From assembly GCF_014898055.3 (NCBI RefSeq), contig NW_023601543.1, forward strand, positions 14,035,314 to 14,099,313: a stretch of 64,000 nt of DNA, in the 5' to 3' direction. This document shows, piece by piece, positions 1-10,372 of this stretch. The DNA comes from Talpa occidentalis. Its lineage: Eukaryota > Chordata > Mammalia > Eulipotyphla > Talpidae. The notes under the pieces are model-generated. The model saw only the letters and a program-made list of their open reading frames with translations. It was not told the DNA's origin and ran no database searches. The position numbers and the translations under genes are program-made. Each line of letters begins with the position of its first letter. The stretch's first letter is position 1.

Positions 1-42
1 GACTGTGTAGGAAATCTATGTAGTGTGATCTGACATAACAGC

Positions 43-1008
43 ATGGGGAAACTGACACTTCCCCAGGAACTTCTGACTTCCATGAGACCAGAAAATAGTA
101 CTCTGAAAGTCACTGAGTTTATCATATTGGGGTTTGGAGACCTCAAGGAATTGGGTCCCTTACTCTTCCTGGTGTTTGGCATTGTCTACTTAGCTACTAT
201 TTCTGGGAATCTCCTCCTTGTGGTTCTGGTGAGCACTCAGCGGGGACTCCAGACACCAATGTACTTTTTTCTGGCAAATCTCTCCTGTCTGGAGGTCTGT
301 TATACATCCAATATTGTGCCCAGGATGCTGGTGGACTTGTTGAGAGACAATAAAGTGATCTCCATGGCAGGTTGTATTATTCAGCTCTATTTCTTTGGGG
401 CTCTGGGTAGTACTGAATGTTACCTTCTGGCAGTGATGTCATATGACCGGTACCTGGCTATCTGCCGGCCCTTGCACTACCCAACCCTTATGCATGGGAC
501 CATATGTGTGGGGCTCGTAACTGGATCCTGGCTTAGTGGCTTCACAGTGGCAGCTGCGTTCCAGGCAGCTATGGTGTCCAGTTTGACTTTCTGTAATGGC
601 AATGAGATCGACCACTTCTTTTGTGACTTGAAACCTCTGCAGAAGCTCTCTTGTTCAGATCCCTACCTTGTCAACCTGGTCTGCATGAGTTTAACAGCAC
701 TGGTGACTTTGGCCCCCTTTGGACTAACCTTAGCCTCCTACTGGAGGATTCTTTCCACAGTCTTGCATATACCTTCCATGGCTGGGAGGCAGAAGGCATT
801 CTCCACTTGTTCTTCTCATCTAGTGGTGGTGACCTTGTTTTATGGGACCTTGATTCTGGTCTATGCTGTGCCCTTGGCTGGTCGGGTGCCAGTTGTCAAC
901 AAAATCTTCTCCCTGCTTTATACTGTTGTCACTCCCATGTGTAACCCTCTCATTTACAGTCTGAAAAACAAAGATGTCAAGGATGCCCTGAGGAAGCTGA
1001 GGATTTGA
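43..1008 (+). CDS. Class II olfactory receptor, intact, single coding exon
   Basis: Seven-transmembrane odorant receptor of the rhodopsin GPCR superfamily, expected in the ciliary membrane of olfactory neurons and coupled to G-olf. Seen in the 321-aa product: N-glycosylation site NST at residues 18-20, GN of TM1 at 55-56, PMYFFL at 72-77, TM3 Cys111, MSYDRYLAIC at 132-141, loop cysteines 184, 194 and 204, KAFSTCSSHL at 251-260, and TM7 PMCNPLIYSL at 298-307. No frameshift or stop; the C-terminal tail is short. The ATG at 43 has A at -3 and G at +4 and an in-frame TGA at 31-33. Met14 (base 82) would give the more usual spacing to the glycosylation site but has a poor start context. ACATAACAG ends just before the ATG and could be a splice acceptor. 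The sequence looks closest to OR11/OR6-type receptors, from memory; subfamily not assigned. Confidence 0.96.
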   Translation: MGKLTLPQELLTSMRPENSTLKVTEFIILGFGDLKELGPLLFLVFGIVYLATISGNLLLVVLVSTQRGLQTPMYFFLANLSCLEVCYTSNIVPRMLVDLLRDNKVISMAGCIIQLYFFGALGSTECYLLAVMSYDRYLAICRPLHYPTLMHGTICVGLVTGSWLSGFTVAAAFQAAMVSSLTFCNGNEIDHFFCDLKPLQKLSCSDPYLVNLVCMSLTALVTLAPFGLTLASYWRILSTVLHIPSMAGRQKAFSTCSSHLVVVTLFYGTLILVYAVPLAGRVPVVNKIFSLLYTVVTPMCNPLIYSLKNKDVKDALRKLRI

Positions 1009-1139
1009 TCTTAAAAGGATGAACTCCATTCACTCAACAAAAATGATGGTGGACTGAAGGCCAAGGTGCTCTTCCCATCCGCAGGGAACTTCAAGGCTGA
1101 CAAGAAAAACAGGATAGATTATAATCTCTGTAACCTGAA
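1009..1139. other. 3' flank of the first OR gene
   Basis: Non-repetitive stretch directly after the OR stop codon, presumably 3' untranslated region. I see no canonical AATAAA here; the first clear AATAAA on the + strand lies near 1675, so the transcript end cannot be placed. Confidence 0.4.
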
Positions 1140-1240
1140 AAAAATATTTTTTATTGAGGGAACATTAGTTTACAACACCATGTATAACATGAAATATTGT
1201 GTAATTCCCCAACTATCTCTTTAGATGATTGGTGTTTGGG
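1140..1240 (-). mobile_element. L1 3'-end fragment
   Basis: T-run followed by TTTTTATTGAGG, ACAACACCATGTATAA and related words. This is the antisense of the L1 3' untranslated tail found in other mammalian L1s and repeated elsewhere in this window (11560, 34075, 46940). Only about 100 bp survives. Confidence 0.6.
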
Positions 1241-1985
1241 GGTTAGGGGGTGTTAGCCGACTTGTCTTGGTTCCAGCACCTTGAAATGATCTAGTTTTCC
1301 CTGAGCATATTTACACTGCCAGAGGGAGGAGCACTTCCTGGTAGATGGGAGGGGAACCTTTCTGGGACAGATAAAAAATAATTGCTGGATTTAATTTCCC
1401 CAAAAGCTCAATTTTGGGCTGGCAGGTGTGCTTTAATTGTGTTCAGTTTTCTCTGTGTATGTATTTTTGTTAAGTCAGACTGGGAATCCCGGGGTTGAAG
1501 GAGAAGTAACTGCACTACCCCCATAAGAATGACGAAACACCCTAAGTAAAGGGGTCTAGTTTATTTGCTTCAGCACTCAAGCTCGAGTTCTGTCTAAAAG
1601 GCTGACTTTTCAATGGCTAAGAAAAATGCTGCACCTCTACTTAGCCTGGGATTAAAAGGCATAAAGAAGAAATCGAATAAAATATGTGAAAACCCAGTGG
1701 AAGACCAGTTCTGGAAAAATATGCATTGAGCACTTACAGCAATTTGTTAGACATGTGGATTGCCTCAAGGCGTTCTTTTCTAAGTTGAATTTTCTCTGAC
1801 ATTTACAGCTACCACAGTGTTTTCATTTCATTCTTTCCGTTCTCCGCCCAGATCCTCCTTCTTCTGGCCTTACTTGTGCTTTTGTTTCTTATTTTTGTAT
1901 GTGTTACCAGCTACCTAACATTATCAACTGGTATATTCAAGCTACTTTCCAAGGAGGGGGGCAAAAAGATTCAGCTCTGATAGGG
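1241..1985. other. Unannotated stretch, nothing recognised
   Basis: No ORF with family similarity, no repeat I can name and no tandem structure. It holds a C-rich patch near 1515 and an AATAAA near 1675 that might serve the upstream OR. Confidence 0.4.
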
Positions 1986-2140
1986 AAGATAATACATGTA
2001 TTCATTTACTCAATAAAAATACTTATTGAGAGCTTAATATTATCCAGTCATTGTACTATGTGTTAGGAATAGAATAGGGACAATATAGATGCAGCTTCTG
2101 ACCTGAAAGTTATTATAGTCTGGTGGCCTTCATGTTCAAA
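1986..2140 (-). mobile_element. L2 3'-end fragment
   Basis: Contains the diagnostic antisense L2 3' end: TCATTTACTCAATAAAAATA, then TTATTGAGAGC, then a degraded CTATGTGTTAGG and the GACCTGAAAG / TATAGTCTGG block. Highly diverged. Confidence 0.55.
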
Positions 2141-2385
2141 CTGCTCAGAATGTAAATTTTTATATTACTATAGGCTATGCAGATCTTGAAAGTACTTCCT
2201 ATAAAGAGAACCTCTGCAGGTAAATCCCAATATTCTTATTTACCTTAATTTTCAGAATAGTTAAATAATTAATATGAAACAACCAAACGCTAAGACCTAA
2301 CAAAGCTTTTTTTTTTTTTAAGGATGTATGAACAAATACAAATGTTCAGTATTCCCTCGCTCAGCTAAATTAATACATTTTTTTC

Positions 2386-2740
2386 CTTTCAGACCCTGCT
2401 TTTCTTGGTATTCTCCCTGACTGTCCTACTCATGTCACTTCCTCCCCTGAGAAGCATTTAATTATTCCTCTTCATTTGACAAGTAGTGAGTACAGCCCTG
2501 CATTTTCTATGTATATGTCCTATCTTCAGAGTGAGATTATAAACCCTTTAAGGACAGGTGCAGGATGTCATTTCTAGATGTCCCCTTACTTACCCAACCC
2601 TTACATATCCAGCCTAGTTCACTGCACACAGATGTTTGAGACCTATTTTCATAGAATAAAACCCTCAACATGGGACTCAGGATCTTCTATGATCCCTCTC
2701 TAGCTTCTCTCTCCAATCTCATCTCCAGCCAGGCTCCATT
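2386..2740 (+). mobile_element. L2 fragments, sense orientation
   Basis: C/T-rich text typical of the 3' half of L2: CACTTCCTCCCCTGAGAAGC, then CCCTTTAAGGACAGGTGCAG. A second piece at 2660-2740 reads like the upstream 'TCTCTCCAATCTCATCTC' part of L2. Probably two rearranged or independent fragments. Confidence 0.5.
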
Positions 2741-2767
2741 TCAAAAGTTACCATTTAACGCTTGCAA

Positions 2768-3441
2768 TTTTTTTTGGAGCATTTTTATTTTATTTTATAT
2801 ATATTTTACATAATTTTTCATTTTTGCACAATGTATGCATTTTCATCTTGGTTATAGTCCCCATATGATTCCCTCCCCCTTGTTTTGATCCTACTTCCTC
2901 TCCGCCCCCCATAGCGTGTCCCTGGTTTATAGTTGTTTGTTGATTTTGATTTTTTCTTTATTATAATTAGTCTTTTTCCTGGTCCTTTATTTAGGTTTTC
3001 TAAATTCCTGCTATGAGTGAGACCATCTGGAATTTTTCTTTTTCTTTCTGGCTTATTTCGCTGAGCATGATCCCTTCCAGCTCCATTCATGTTGCTGCAA
3101 ATGGCATGAGTTTATCTTTTTGATTGCTGAGTAATATTCCATGGTGTATATATACCACATCTTCTTGATCCAGTCATCTATTTTGGGGCATTTGAGTTGT
3201 TTCCACAGCTTACCTATTGTAAATAGTGCTGCTATAAACATAGGGGTGCAGGTGCCCTTTCCAATTAATGTTTCTGTGTCCTTTGGGTAAAGACCTAGGA
3301 GTGGAATTGCTGGATCATATGGAAGCTCCATCTTTAGTAGGTTGAGGAATCTCCACACAGCCTGGACCAGTTTGCACTCTCACCAGCAGTTCAGGAGAGT
3401 TCCTTTTTCTCAACATCCTCGCCAACATTTGTTGTTACTAG
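2768..3441 (-). mobile_element. L1, 5'-truncated, with ORF2 C-terminus
   Basis: The minus strand between 3358 and 3053 encodes the hallmark L1 ORF2 C-terminal sequence, including [34 protein letters not shown] and LQQHEWSWKG. A frameshifted continuation at 3090-2818 has IPDGLTHSRN. The 3' UTR and antisense poly(A) lie near 2768-2800. The same 3' end occurs at 32869-33136, so both belong to one fairly young L1 subfamily. Dead copy: truncated and frameshifted. Confidence 0.92.
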
Positions 3442-3478
3442 TTTTTTTTTAAAATGTAATGGTTGTAATTCTTACCAT

Positions 3479-3526
3479 GTGTTTGTTGAAAAACCCTGTG
3501 CCGTGTTTGCTGAAAAACCCTGCACC
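3479..3526. repeat. Two-unit 24-bp minisatellite
   Basis: Two adjacent 24-bp units, GTGTTTGTTGAAAAACCC... and GTGTTTGCTGAAAAACCC..., differ at a few positions, and a partial third begins at 3527. No function suggested. Confidence 0.7.
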
Positions 3527-3859
3527 ATGTTTGCTTTTCACGCAGCTAATGCCCTGTCAGCCTTTATTCTTAGTCCATCATCATCACCAGGAAGTAGCGT
3601 CTGATTCTTTTTTCCTACCTGACATGTTGAAGTGGTGCTCTTCTGGTTTAAGTAGTAGCTGTATTTTCTGGTAGTTTCCCATTGCAACTTCAGGACCAAG
3701 AAGAATGTTTGGCATAGGAGACTTTCAACGAATACTTGGTGAATAAATAGCTGATGGGTTTATGTCTTCCTTTCTTACTAGATTATTATTGTTTCCATGG
3801 TTTCAAATACTATGCATATACTGATGATCTCTCCACAATTTAATACTATGATCAATACT

Positions 3860-5275
3860 ATAAAGGACAAGTAGAGGGTGCTAGGAAGGCACATAACAAG
3901 AACTCCTAATTTGCATTGGGTTGGGAATATAGGTGAAGATGTTGCAGAAGATGTAACATTTGAACAGAGACTTGAAAGAAAATAAGAGTAAGCCAAGCAA
4001 AAGTCAGTTACTAGGTGGGTTAAGAGCAGGAAGGACTTCAGTAGAGGGGCTAGCTATCAGGAGGGTCACTGGTGATAAATACCTTGACGAATTTTAGGAA
4101 CATGAAAAGGCTAGAGTGGTAACAACACAGTGATGGGCGAATACTAGCACAGCTGGGGCTGAGAAGGTAGGCAGGAACCAGAAACTGCAAGACCTCACTG
4201 GGTTTCATTGCGAGATTTGAACTCTTTGAATGTGTTTGGTAGAGTGGCATGATCCACTTTATGTTTTAAGATCACTCTGGTTTTTATGTGGAGAATAACT
4301 TTTAATGGAAGTGGAGGGCTAATAGATTTTGGGAAGCCACTGATTACAATATTACCAGTGAGAGATGGGAGTAGTGTGGACTTGTAGAGCAGTGACAGAT
4401 AGGAAGAAATGAATTGAACTTGATATACTGAGAGGTAGAAATGATAGTGTTTGGTGATGGATTATAGAGGAAGGCATCAATAATAACTTTCCAGTTATTG
4501 GTTTGTAAATTGAATATGTTGCTTGTACCATTCACTGGGATGGGAGAACTCTGGAATAGAGCCAGGTTTGGGGGAGCAGAAGTGATGAGATCAATTTTGT
4601 ATGAGAGTATTCTCATAGAGCAGTGGATATTAAATAGGTAGTTAAATGTACTGGTCTGGAGCTCAGAAGAGATATCTGGACTGTAAATATGAATTTAGAG
4701 GCTATCAGCATGTAGATGGCATTTAAAAGCATGGAAATGGATGAAATCATTTTAGTTTAGAAGGAGAAGAGAGTCCAGAGTGGAGCCCTGAGAGTTCAGT
4801 CATTTAGAGGTCATGTAGAGGAAGTGAGCAAGAAAACCCTAAGTGTGTAGACTCACACAAGTGGAGCGAAGAGACTGTTTTAGGAAGGAAATCCGGTAAA
4901 CTCTACTGAAGGTTGCTGAGAGGAGCAAGCCGAGGCCGACGGGTCCATTGTATATGAAAACATGGAGGGCATTGGTAACTTCACTGAAAGGACATTTGGT
5001 AGAGTGACGGGTGCAGAAAGTTAAATGGAGTGAGCTTTCAAAAAATGAATAAAAGGTGAGGAAGAAAAGACAGCATGTGAAGATAATTCTTTGGAGAAGC
5101 CTGACTCTGAGAGGAGAATGATTTCATGACTGCTCGGAACAGGGAGCTTCAAGGAAGATATTTATTTTTGCAACGTAAAATAAAGAGTATGTCGGAATGC
5201 AATTATGAGGAATAATTCATTAGAAAAGGGAGAAGTTGAAGACGAAGAAGATCAGAGGGATGTATTGTTTTAAGG
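3860..5275 (-). mobile_element. Long L2 LINE fragment with decayed reverse transcriptase C-terminus
   Basis: G-rich + strand text matches antisense L2 over about 1.4 kb: AACATTTGAACAGAGACTTG, then GATCACTCTGG, ATATCTGGACTGTAAATATG, GTCCAGAGTGGAGCCCTGAG and TGAAGGTTGCTGAGAGG. The minus-strand reading at 4616-4344 keeps a degenerate L2 RT C-terminal pattern around PPNLALFQSSPIPVNGTSN. Multiple stops elsewhere; long dead. Confidence 0.75.
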
Positions 5276-5319
5276 TCCTGCAAAGGCTGAAAGGCCAAGG
5301 CCTAGAGCATGTGTGAAGC

Positions 5320-5531
5320 TTGCAAAGGAGTGACACTTACACGATGACAAATACACACTGAATACCTGCTCTGTCCTTGGTGGTGTACTAGGGGTACATC
5401 TATGAATAAAGCTTGGACCTTGCCCTGTGGAGCTCATGGTAGTGAAACAGACAAGTAAACAGACAATTGTGACCAGGGTGATTAATGCTACAATAAATAC
5501 AGGTTCTTATGTCAGTGCTGGGGAAAGTCTT
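5320..5531 (-). mobile_element. L2 copy, part 1 of 3 (split by two LTRs)
   Basis: Antisense L2 3' end (ACTGAATACCTGCTCTGTCC, then TTGCCCTGTGGAGCTCATGG). It breaks off at the MLT1 LTR at 5532 and resumes at 5989 and again at 6837, so one L2 was split twice. Confidence 0.65.
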
Positions 5532-5988
5532 TGTTATGGATTGAACTGTGCTCCCCAAAGAAAGCTATGTTGTTCTCCTAATGCCCAGAACCTAGGGAAT
5601 GTGACCTTATTTGGACATGGGTGTTGACAGAGGAATCAAGTGAAAATGAGGTCATTAAGGAGGGCATTAATTCAATATGAATGTTGTAATTATAAAAGGA
5701 GGAAATTTAGACACACAGACACAGAGAGAATGCTATGTGAACACACAGGCAGAAATCTGGTGTTTATAGCCAAAAAATACCAAAGATTGCCAGCAAGCCA
5801 CCAGAAGCTAGGAGAGAGGCATGGAATCAATCCTCCCCTCATTGCTTTCTGGAGTCCATGCTGCCTTGATCTTGGGCTTCTAGCTTCCAAAACTGAGAAA
5901 ATAAATTTCTATTGTTTTGCCAATTTCTTTTGCTTTGTGGTACTTTGTTATGGCAGCACTAGCAAACTAATAGCGGCACCCAACCCAG
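5532..5988 (+). mobile_element. MLT1-type MaLR solo LTR
   Basis: Begins TGTTATGGATTGAACTGTG and runs through AATGTGACCTTATTTGGA, GAGGTCATTAAGGAGGGC, AAAATAAATTTCTATTG and TTTGTTATGGCAGCACTAGC. These are landmark words of the MLT1 LTRs (ERVL-MaLR). Flanks carry a near 5-bp duplication, GTCTT at 5527-5531 and GTCTA at 5989-5993. It sits inside the L2 element. No internal retroviral sequence. Confidence 0.9.
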
Positions 5989-6250
5989 TCTAGGGGAAGA
6001 CGGTTGGTCAGGTTAAGGGAAAACTTCCCAGGGGAGATGTTATCTGAGCTGAATCAAAATAAATAAATAGGATTGCATGGGTGGGGCCTGGGGCGTTCAT
6101 TCAATGTAAAGTGATCATCATTTTCAAGGACCCGGAAGTGGAAGAGAGTGTGTATATCCCAACTACTGGAAGTCATCCATTGTGGCCGGTTATAGAGTAT
6201 GTGGAATGGTGACAACTGAGACCTGAAAAACTGGAGCCAATTCATGAAGG
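5989..6250 (-). mobile_element. L2 copy, part 2 of 3
   Basis: Resumes where the MLT1 LTR ends: GGTTGGTCAGG, then CCAGGGGAGATGTTATCTGA, which corresponds to the antisense L2 'ggtcagggaaggcctctctgagg' block. It ends in AAGG, which is the duplicated target of the next LTR. Confidence 0.6.
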
Positions 6251-6836
6251 TGTAACAGGGTGGTCCCAGGAAAGGGGGAGGTTCCCTGCCCCACCCAAGG
6301 GAGGGTGGAGCTGAGCAGGGAGAGGAGAAGCTGAAGAAGAGACTGAGGAAGGAAGCAGGATGGAGCCAGGAGACCTGGAGGAGGCGCATGGAGCCTAGAG
6401 ACAAGTGAAGAAACTGCGCTTGTCTTTGGGTTGTGGACTGGGTGACACAGAGGTGGGTGAGACCCTATGGGGAGGTGACAATGGTAGCTTTTATCTGGAT
6501 GTTGATTTTGCTCTTTTCCTTCCGGGCTTGTCCGGTTGTTTGTGACCCTTTTCTGTGGGTCCCCACTGGAAGATGCTTTAGACTTGTGGCAGGCTTTGGA
6601 GCTTTGCTCTGGGCCAATCCCATATGGATGGACTTTTACCCACAAGGGGACGGGTAACTTTGGATGCTTGATTTAGAAACTAGATTATTTGCCTTACCTG
6701 TATTGTTTCCTAGTTTTATTAAAGTTCCTTCCCATTAAAGTCTCATGTGTTTTGTGTTGATGCGGCGGATGGCAGAACCCATTTAGAATAGGCAGGTTTG
6801 CGGGGTTTGGGCTGCCCCTCTCCCTGTCCTATAACA
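6251..6836 (+). mobile_element. Solo LTR with 4-bp duplication, family not identified
   Basis: The 586-bp block starts TGTAACAGGG and ends CCTATAACA, i.e. TG...CA with an imperfect terminal inverted repeat. It is flanked by a perfect AAGG duplication at 6247-6250 and 6837-6840. ATTAAA polyadenylation-like words at 6717 and 6736 fit an R/U5 region on the + strand. A 4-bp duplication is typical of class I (gammaretrovirus-like) elements. The L2 reads continuously across the insertion. Orientation is inferred from the polyadenylation words. Confidence 0.75.
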
Positions 6837-6905
6837 AAGGGACTTCCATTCCAAGGGAAGGATTTGGACATTAGCTTGAAGCAATATGGCTGAGCTTTAA
6901 TTGTT
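6837..6905 (-). mobile_element. L2 copy, part 3 of 3
   Basis: AAGGGACTTCCATTCCAAGG and GGATTTGGACATTAGC continue the antisense L2 text that stops at 6250, showing that the LTR interrupted a single L2. Confidence 0.5.
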
Positions 6906-6939
6906 CATTCCCCTTCCCATGATTCACCTGCTGAACTCC

Positions 6940-7120
6940 ATTATTTTCCCAGGAACCTTTCTCTTATGTTTATTGTGCGATGCCTCACACAGAATTGTGG
7001 AAAAAGAAAAAAAACAACTTTCTCCTTGTTCTCAAATACACAACAAGGTCCTCAAGGGAAGTGGCTTTGTTCTGTTTACTGAGATACACCCAGCACTCAA
7101 TAAATGGCTCTACGATGCAT
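6940..7120 (+). mobile_element. L2/MIR-like 3'-end fragment
   Basis: AACAAGGTCCTCAAGGGAAG, then GTTTACTGAGATACACCCAG and CACTCAATAAATGGC match the sense L2 3' end pattern of a declining paragraph closed by 'ctcaataaatg'. Old and diverged. Confidence 0.45.
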
Positions 7121-7840
7121 TTGCAGGGACAGCATTAGAACTTCTTGCCTCTCTTTGGAGTGATATTTCAGGACACTCCATATTTTGCTTTCAGTCTTCT
7201 CCCTTCTTCCTTCCTCTCAATGATGGCCTAGGACCTTACACACTTGGCTCTCATTTCACTTCTCCACTTGGCTTTCTCTTTGGAGCAAGCACCTTGAGAA
7301 CTTTCAGTGTGCTCCCTCCAGCCCAGATCAGAGTCCCTACATCAGGCAGTCTCTTGAGTATCTGGGTTCCTACTGTCTCCAAGGGAGACGGGTTCATACC
7401 ATGCAGAGCCCTGCAGTTCAACCTTGTCACTTTGCTTCTGCCCCTGGTTCTGCCAGGACTAGTGCTTCACTTAGCCTAAGCAGGGTCATTAGGTCAGTTT
7501 GAAGGAAGTAACTCTGGCCATAATGGACCAAAGAACAGGTGGCAGCTTTGGCAAAAGGATGCAATTGAGGCTACAGGATGAGGCAATGGGTTGCTGGACT
7601 CAACGGGCGGACAGGGTTTTGGATCATCTGCGCAATCCCTAACTGAGCAGAATGTGACTTGTGGGATTCCCATTGAAACAGGTAAAATGGGGCGCTGGAG
7701 CTGCAAATTAGGAAGAATGATGGTCAAGCCAAGATGCTGAGCAGAAACCATGTGTTTTCATCAGATTGAATTCATTAAAAATTATACTTCCTCCCACCTG
7801 CCCATTTCTACACTTGTAAACACTCCCCAACTTGAGTGAA
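7121..7840. other. Unannotated stretch
   Basis: No recognisable gene or repeat. A 192-codon open frame on the + strand (6901-7479) crosses LINE-derived sequence and resembles no protein family, so it is not called. Confidence 0.4.
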
Positions 7841-7859
7841 CACACACACACACACACAC
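7841..7859. repeat. (AC)n microsatellite
   Basis: Perfect CA dinucleotide run of about nine units. Confidence 0.9.
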
Positions 7860-7879
7860 CCAAAGACACAAAATGCTGA

Positions 7880-8215
7880 CATGCAGACCCCTACCTATTA
7901 CACTGGCATAACCTCATGTTGGCAAATACCATAACATTTGATCTACTGGCAACTGCCAGGGAAGAAACTGCTCTTCACAAGTGGAGGGCCCCCCAAAATA
8001 GTCGTATCTTTAAGTCACCAAGTCTTTTTTATTGTAATCATTTCAAATAGATTATTTTCTATCTACTTATACCAAGTGAACCTGATAAAATTAACTTTTT
8101 CTGGATGATTCCATGTCATCTCTGTGGACACTCACAACTGGGGGCTGACTGAGACATAGGTGATGTTAGGAGCTATTTGGGAGTATATTGGCCTCTTTAT
8201 CCTTCCTCTAAATGA
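7880..8215 (+). repeat. Unidentified dispersed unit, copy A
   Basis: Aligns with copies B (9040-9275) and C (9285-9600). Shared words include TTGTAATCATTTCAAATAGA, TTATACCAAGTGAA, TTTTCTGGATGATTCCATG and TTAGGAGCTAT. About 300 bp is shared with C along its length. No ORF or terminal repeat seen; I do not recognise the family. Confidence 0.65.
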
Positions 8216-8345
8216 CCCCATATATCCATATATGTGCGCATACATAGACACACTCATATGATCCACATATGTGCACAGATCTATGTAAGTATGAGTGTAT
8301 ACACACATGTAAATGTCTCCATACAAGATGCACACATAACTTACA
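8216..8345. repeat. AT/CA-rich low-complexity tract
   Basis: Alternating CATATATG, CATACATA and ACACATGT words make a purine-pyrimidine alternating, partly self-complementary tract. Confidence 0.6.
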
Positions 8346-8399
8346 CCATTTAAATATACACAGCGCAGTTACTTGCAGCAACCTATGCGCTCCCTGCAA

Positions 8400-8880
8400 C
8401 TATATTTGTAAGTGGCTCCCTTTCTTGTAACCAATAGCCTCCTTCTTTCGTCATTTCCTTCCTTTCCTGGTGCATTAGTGGCTGGGATTAAGGAGTTAGG
8501 GGCCTCGTTCACAGCAGAGTTGGTGCTTCTAATTGGCCGCACCTGACTTAGTTAAAGAAGTTATTTTAACTACAAAGAAATTCACTGGGAGATGGGCTCA
8601 GGGGGAGTTATTAAAAGTAAGTGCATAACTGCTCCTTGGGAGGTCATTATTTTGCCCTTTTCCTCCCGCCCTCCCCTCCCCAGGCATATTTATTATTGGT
8701 AACAAGGTGAGAGGAAATTCCCTGACTTCATTAGAAACCTGGAAAAATAACTTCCTTGCCAATACCTTCTTTTCTTGCTAGACCATATTTCTTCTGGAAG
8801 GTGATATGGCAGAATAGCTTGCCCCAAGCACCCTTTTTGTCTAAAGGGCAGCCTTAATCAACTCCTTGGGGCTTCAGGAC
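8400..8880. other. Repeat-free stretch with homeodomain/E-box words
   Basis: No interspersed repeat or gene seen. CTAATTGGCCGCACCTGA near 8530 places a homeodomain-type TAATTG beside a CACCTG E-box, and the stretch is otherwise pyrimidine rich. It could be a regulatory element; nothing in the sequence proves it. Confidence 0.3.
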
Positions 8881-9039
8881 TCACCCCTGGAGAACAATCA
8901 CCACCCGCCAACATGCACTCACATACACACATACATGCAACAAAACAGCCACCTCATTAACTTGGCGTTGTAAGCAACTCCGACATCATGTAGACCAGTG
9001 ATATGTACATGTGTGTCACCTTAGGGAGGGGAGCGAATG

Positions 9040-9275
9040 TATCAAGAACACTTGACTAACATTTGAGTTACATAGACGCAATGTACTCATCACAAACCCT
9101 TTACAGGCAAGTCCCCAAATATAGTGGCATCCCATTAAGTAACCAAGTGTTTTTTTTTTTTTTGTAATCATTTCAAATAGATTATTTTCTGTCTTCTTAT
9201 ACCAAATGAAAAAGTTAATCTTTTCTGGATGATTCCATGTCATCTTTCTGGACACTTTACGTTCCTTGAAGCCAG
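9040..9275 (+). repeat. Unidentified dispersed unit, copy B
   Basis: Shares TTGTAATCATTTCAAATAGA, TTATTTTCTGTCTTCTTATA and TTTTCTGGATGATTCCATG with copy A, with T-run expansion and small deletions. Lies head-to-tail with copy C. Confidence 0.65.
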
Positions 9276-9284
9276 ACTGGCAGA

Positions 9285-9600
9285 ACAAAGTATGACATGC
9301 CTGGTTGGCAGATACCTTAACAACTGATCTGTTTGGCACTGGCCATGAAGAAAAAATGTTTACAAGTGCACATCCCAAATAATGGAAGCATCCCTTGCGG
9401 TGGCCAGCTCCTTTTGTTCGTTATCGTTTCAAATGGATAGTTCTCTGTCTTTTCATGCCAAGTGAAGCTGATACAACTAGCCCTTTTAAGGTTGGTTCAA
9501 GGCCATCTTTACAGACACTAATCATTAAGTTGAGCTAGGATGTAGGGGTATCCTTAGGAGCTATCCTATGGTGTATCAGATTGTTTAATCATCCAATAAA
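9285..9600 (+). repeat. Unidentified dispersed unit, copy C
   Basis: More diverged copy: GTTGGCAGATACC, then TTTCAAATGGATAG, CATGCCAAGTGAAGCTGATA and TTAGGAGCTATCC match copy A in the same order and orientation over about 300 bp. Confidence 0.6.
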
Positions 9601-10073
9601 TAGCCTCAGGCTGTCCATTATTTTAAAAGAAGTATCCTCCCTCTTTCTAAAGGCTTTACTTGCTGATGACATGGTGTATGCTTCCAGTAGCCCTTTGACA
9701 TTTCCTGTTCTACCCTAGGCTCAGAAACTAAGCTGAATTGCAATTGTGTATAAAGTAAGATAGAGAGCCTTAGGAGGTTTTCTGTAAGTACTCTGTATGA
9801 ATTTTGGTGTATAGATTTTGTATCATCTCTTTTGGCTGTTCTAAGGTTTTTAAAGGTTAATTCTTAGTTTTTAGCTCTGAGAGTACTTGACAATTATGGT
9901 TTCCAGGAAGGGAACCTTCATATAAGTGATTGATTATTGCAGTTAGGGTTAATATAGATAAAGTAAACCTCGTTAATTTGGACTCTGCTAGTTCATAACA
10001 CAAAGCTGTCTTACTTATGAACTGGGCATTGGAGTTTACCATTTCACTAGCTACAAAAAGAATAAATATGTTT
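9601..10073. other. Unannotated stretch, nothing recognised
   Basis: AT-rich sequence with no named repeat and no credible ORF. Confidence 0.4.
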
Positions 10074-10086
10074 AGTAAATTGATAT

Positions 10087-10359
10087 ATTTAAAAAAAAAA
10101 AATATTTATTTATTTATTTATACAAGCACTGGGTACAGTCAGAAGCATGGGAGGGTGAGAGAATTCACCAGAGCCAGAGCGAGGAGCAGAGCAGGCAGAG
10201 TGACGAAATACACTGCTGAGGGGAGCAGTGGGCATGGCAGGAGAGGTCTGTCGCGCCATGTGGGACCCTCTCCGGTGGCCGGGGATCGAACCGGCGATGC
10301 AGAGGTTGCTGGCAGCTTCGCAGCCCAGCGCTCAACCGCTGCGCCACCAGGGGAGGTGG
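10087..10359 (-). mobile_element. tRNA-derived SINE (Rhin-1-like)
   Basis: Full-length copy in antisense: A/T tail at 10090-10120, TACAAGCACTGGGTACAGTC, CACTGCTGAGGGGAGCAG, antisense B box GGGGATCGAACC, and head ending GCGCCACCAGGGGAGG. Flanked by a perfect 13-bp duplication AGTAAATTGATAT (10074-10086 and 10360-10372), so a recent insertion. Confidence 0.93.
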
Positions 10360-10372
10360 AGTAAATTGATAT

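Noticed and set aside
3053..3358. 101-codon minus-strand ORF
   Set aside because: It is the C-terminal piece of L1 ORF2 in a truncated, frameshifted copy, not a host gene.
6901..7479. 192-codon open frame on the + strand
   Set aside because: It crosses L2-like sequence, has no family resemblance, and its low-complexity hydrophobic make-up fits chance translation of pyrimidine-rich DNA.
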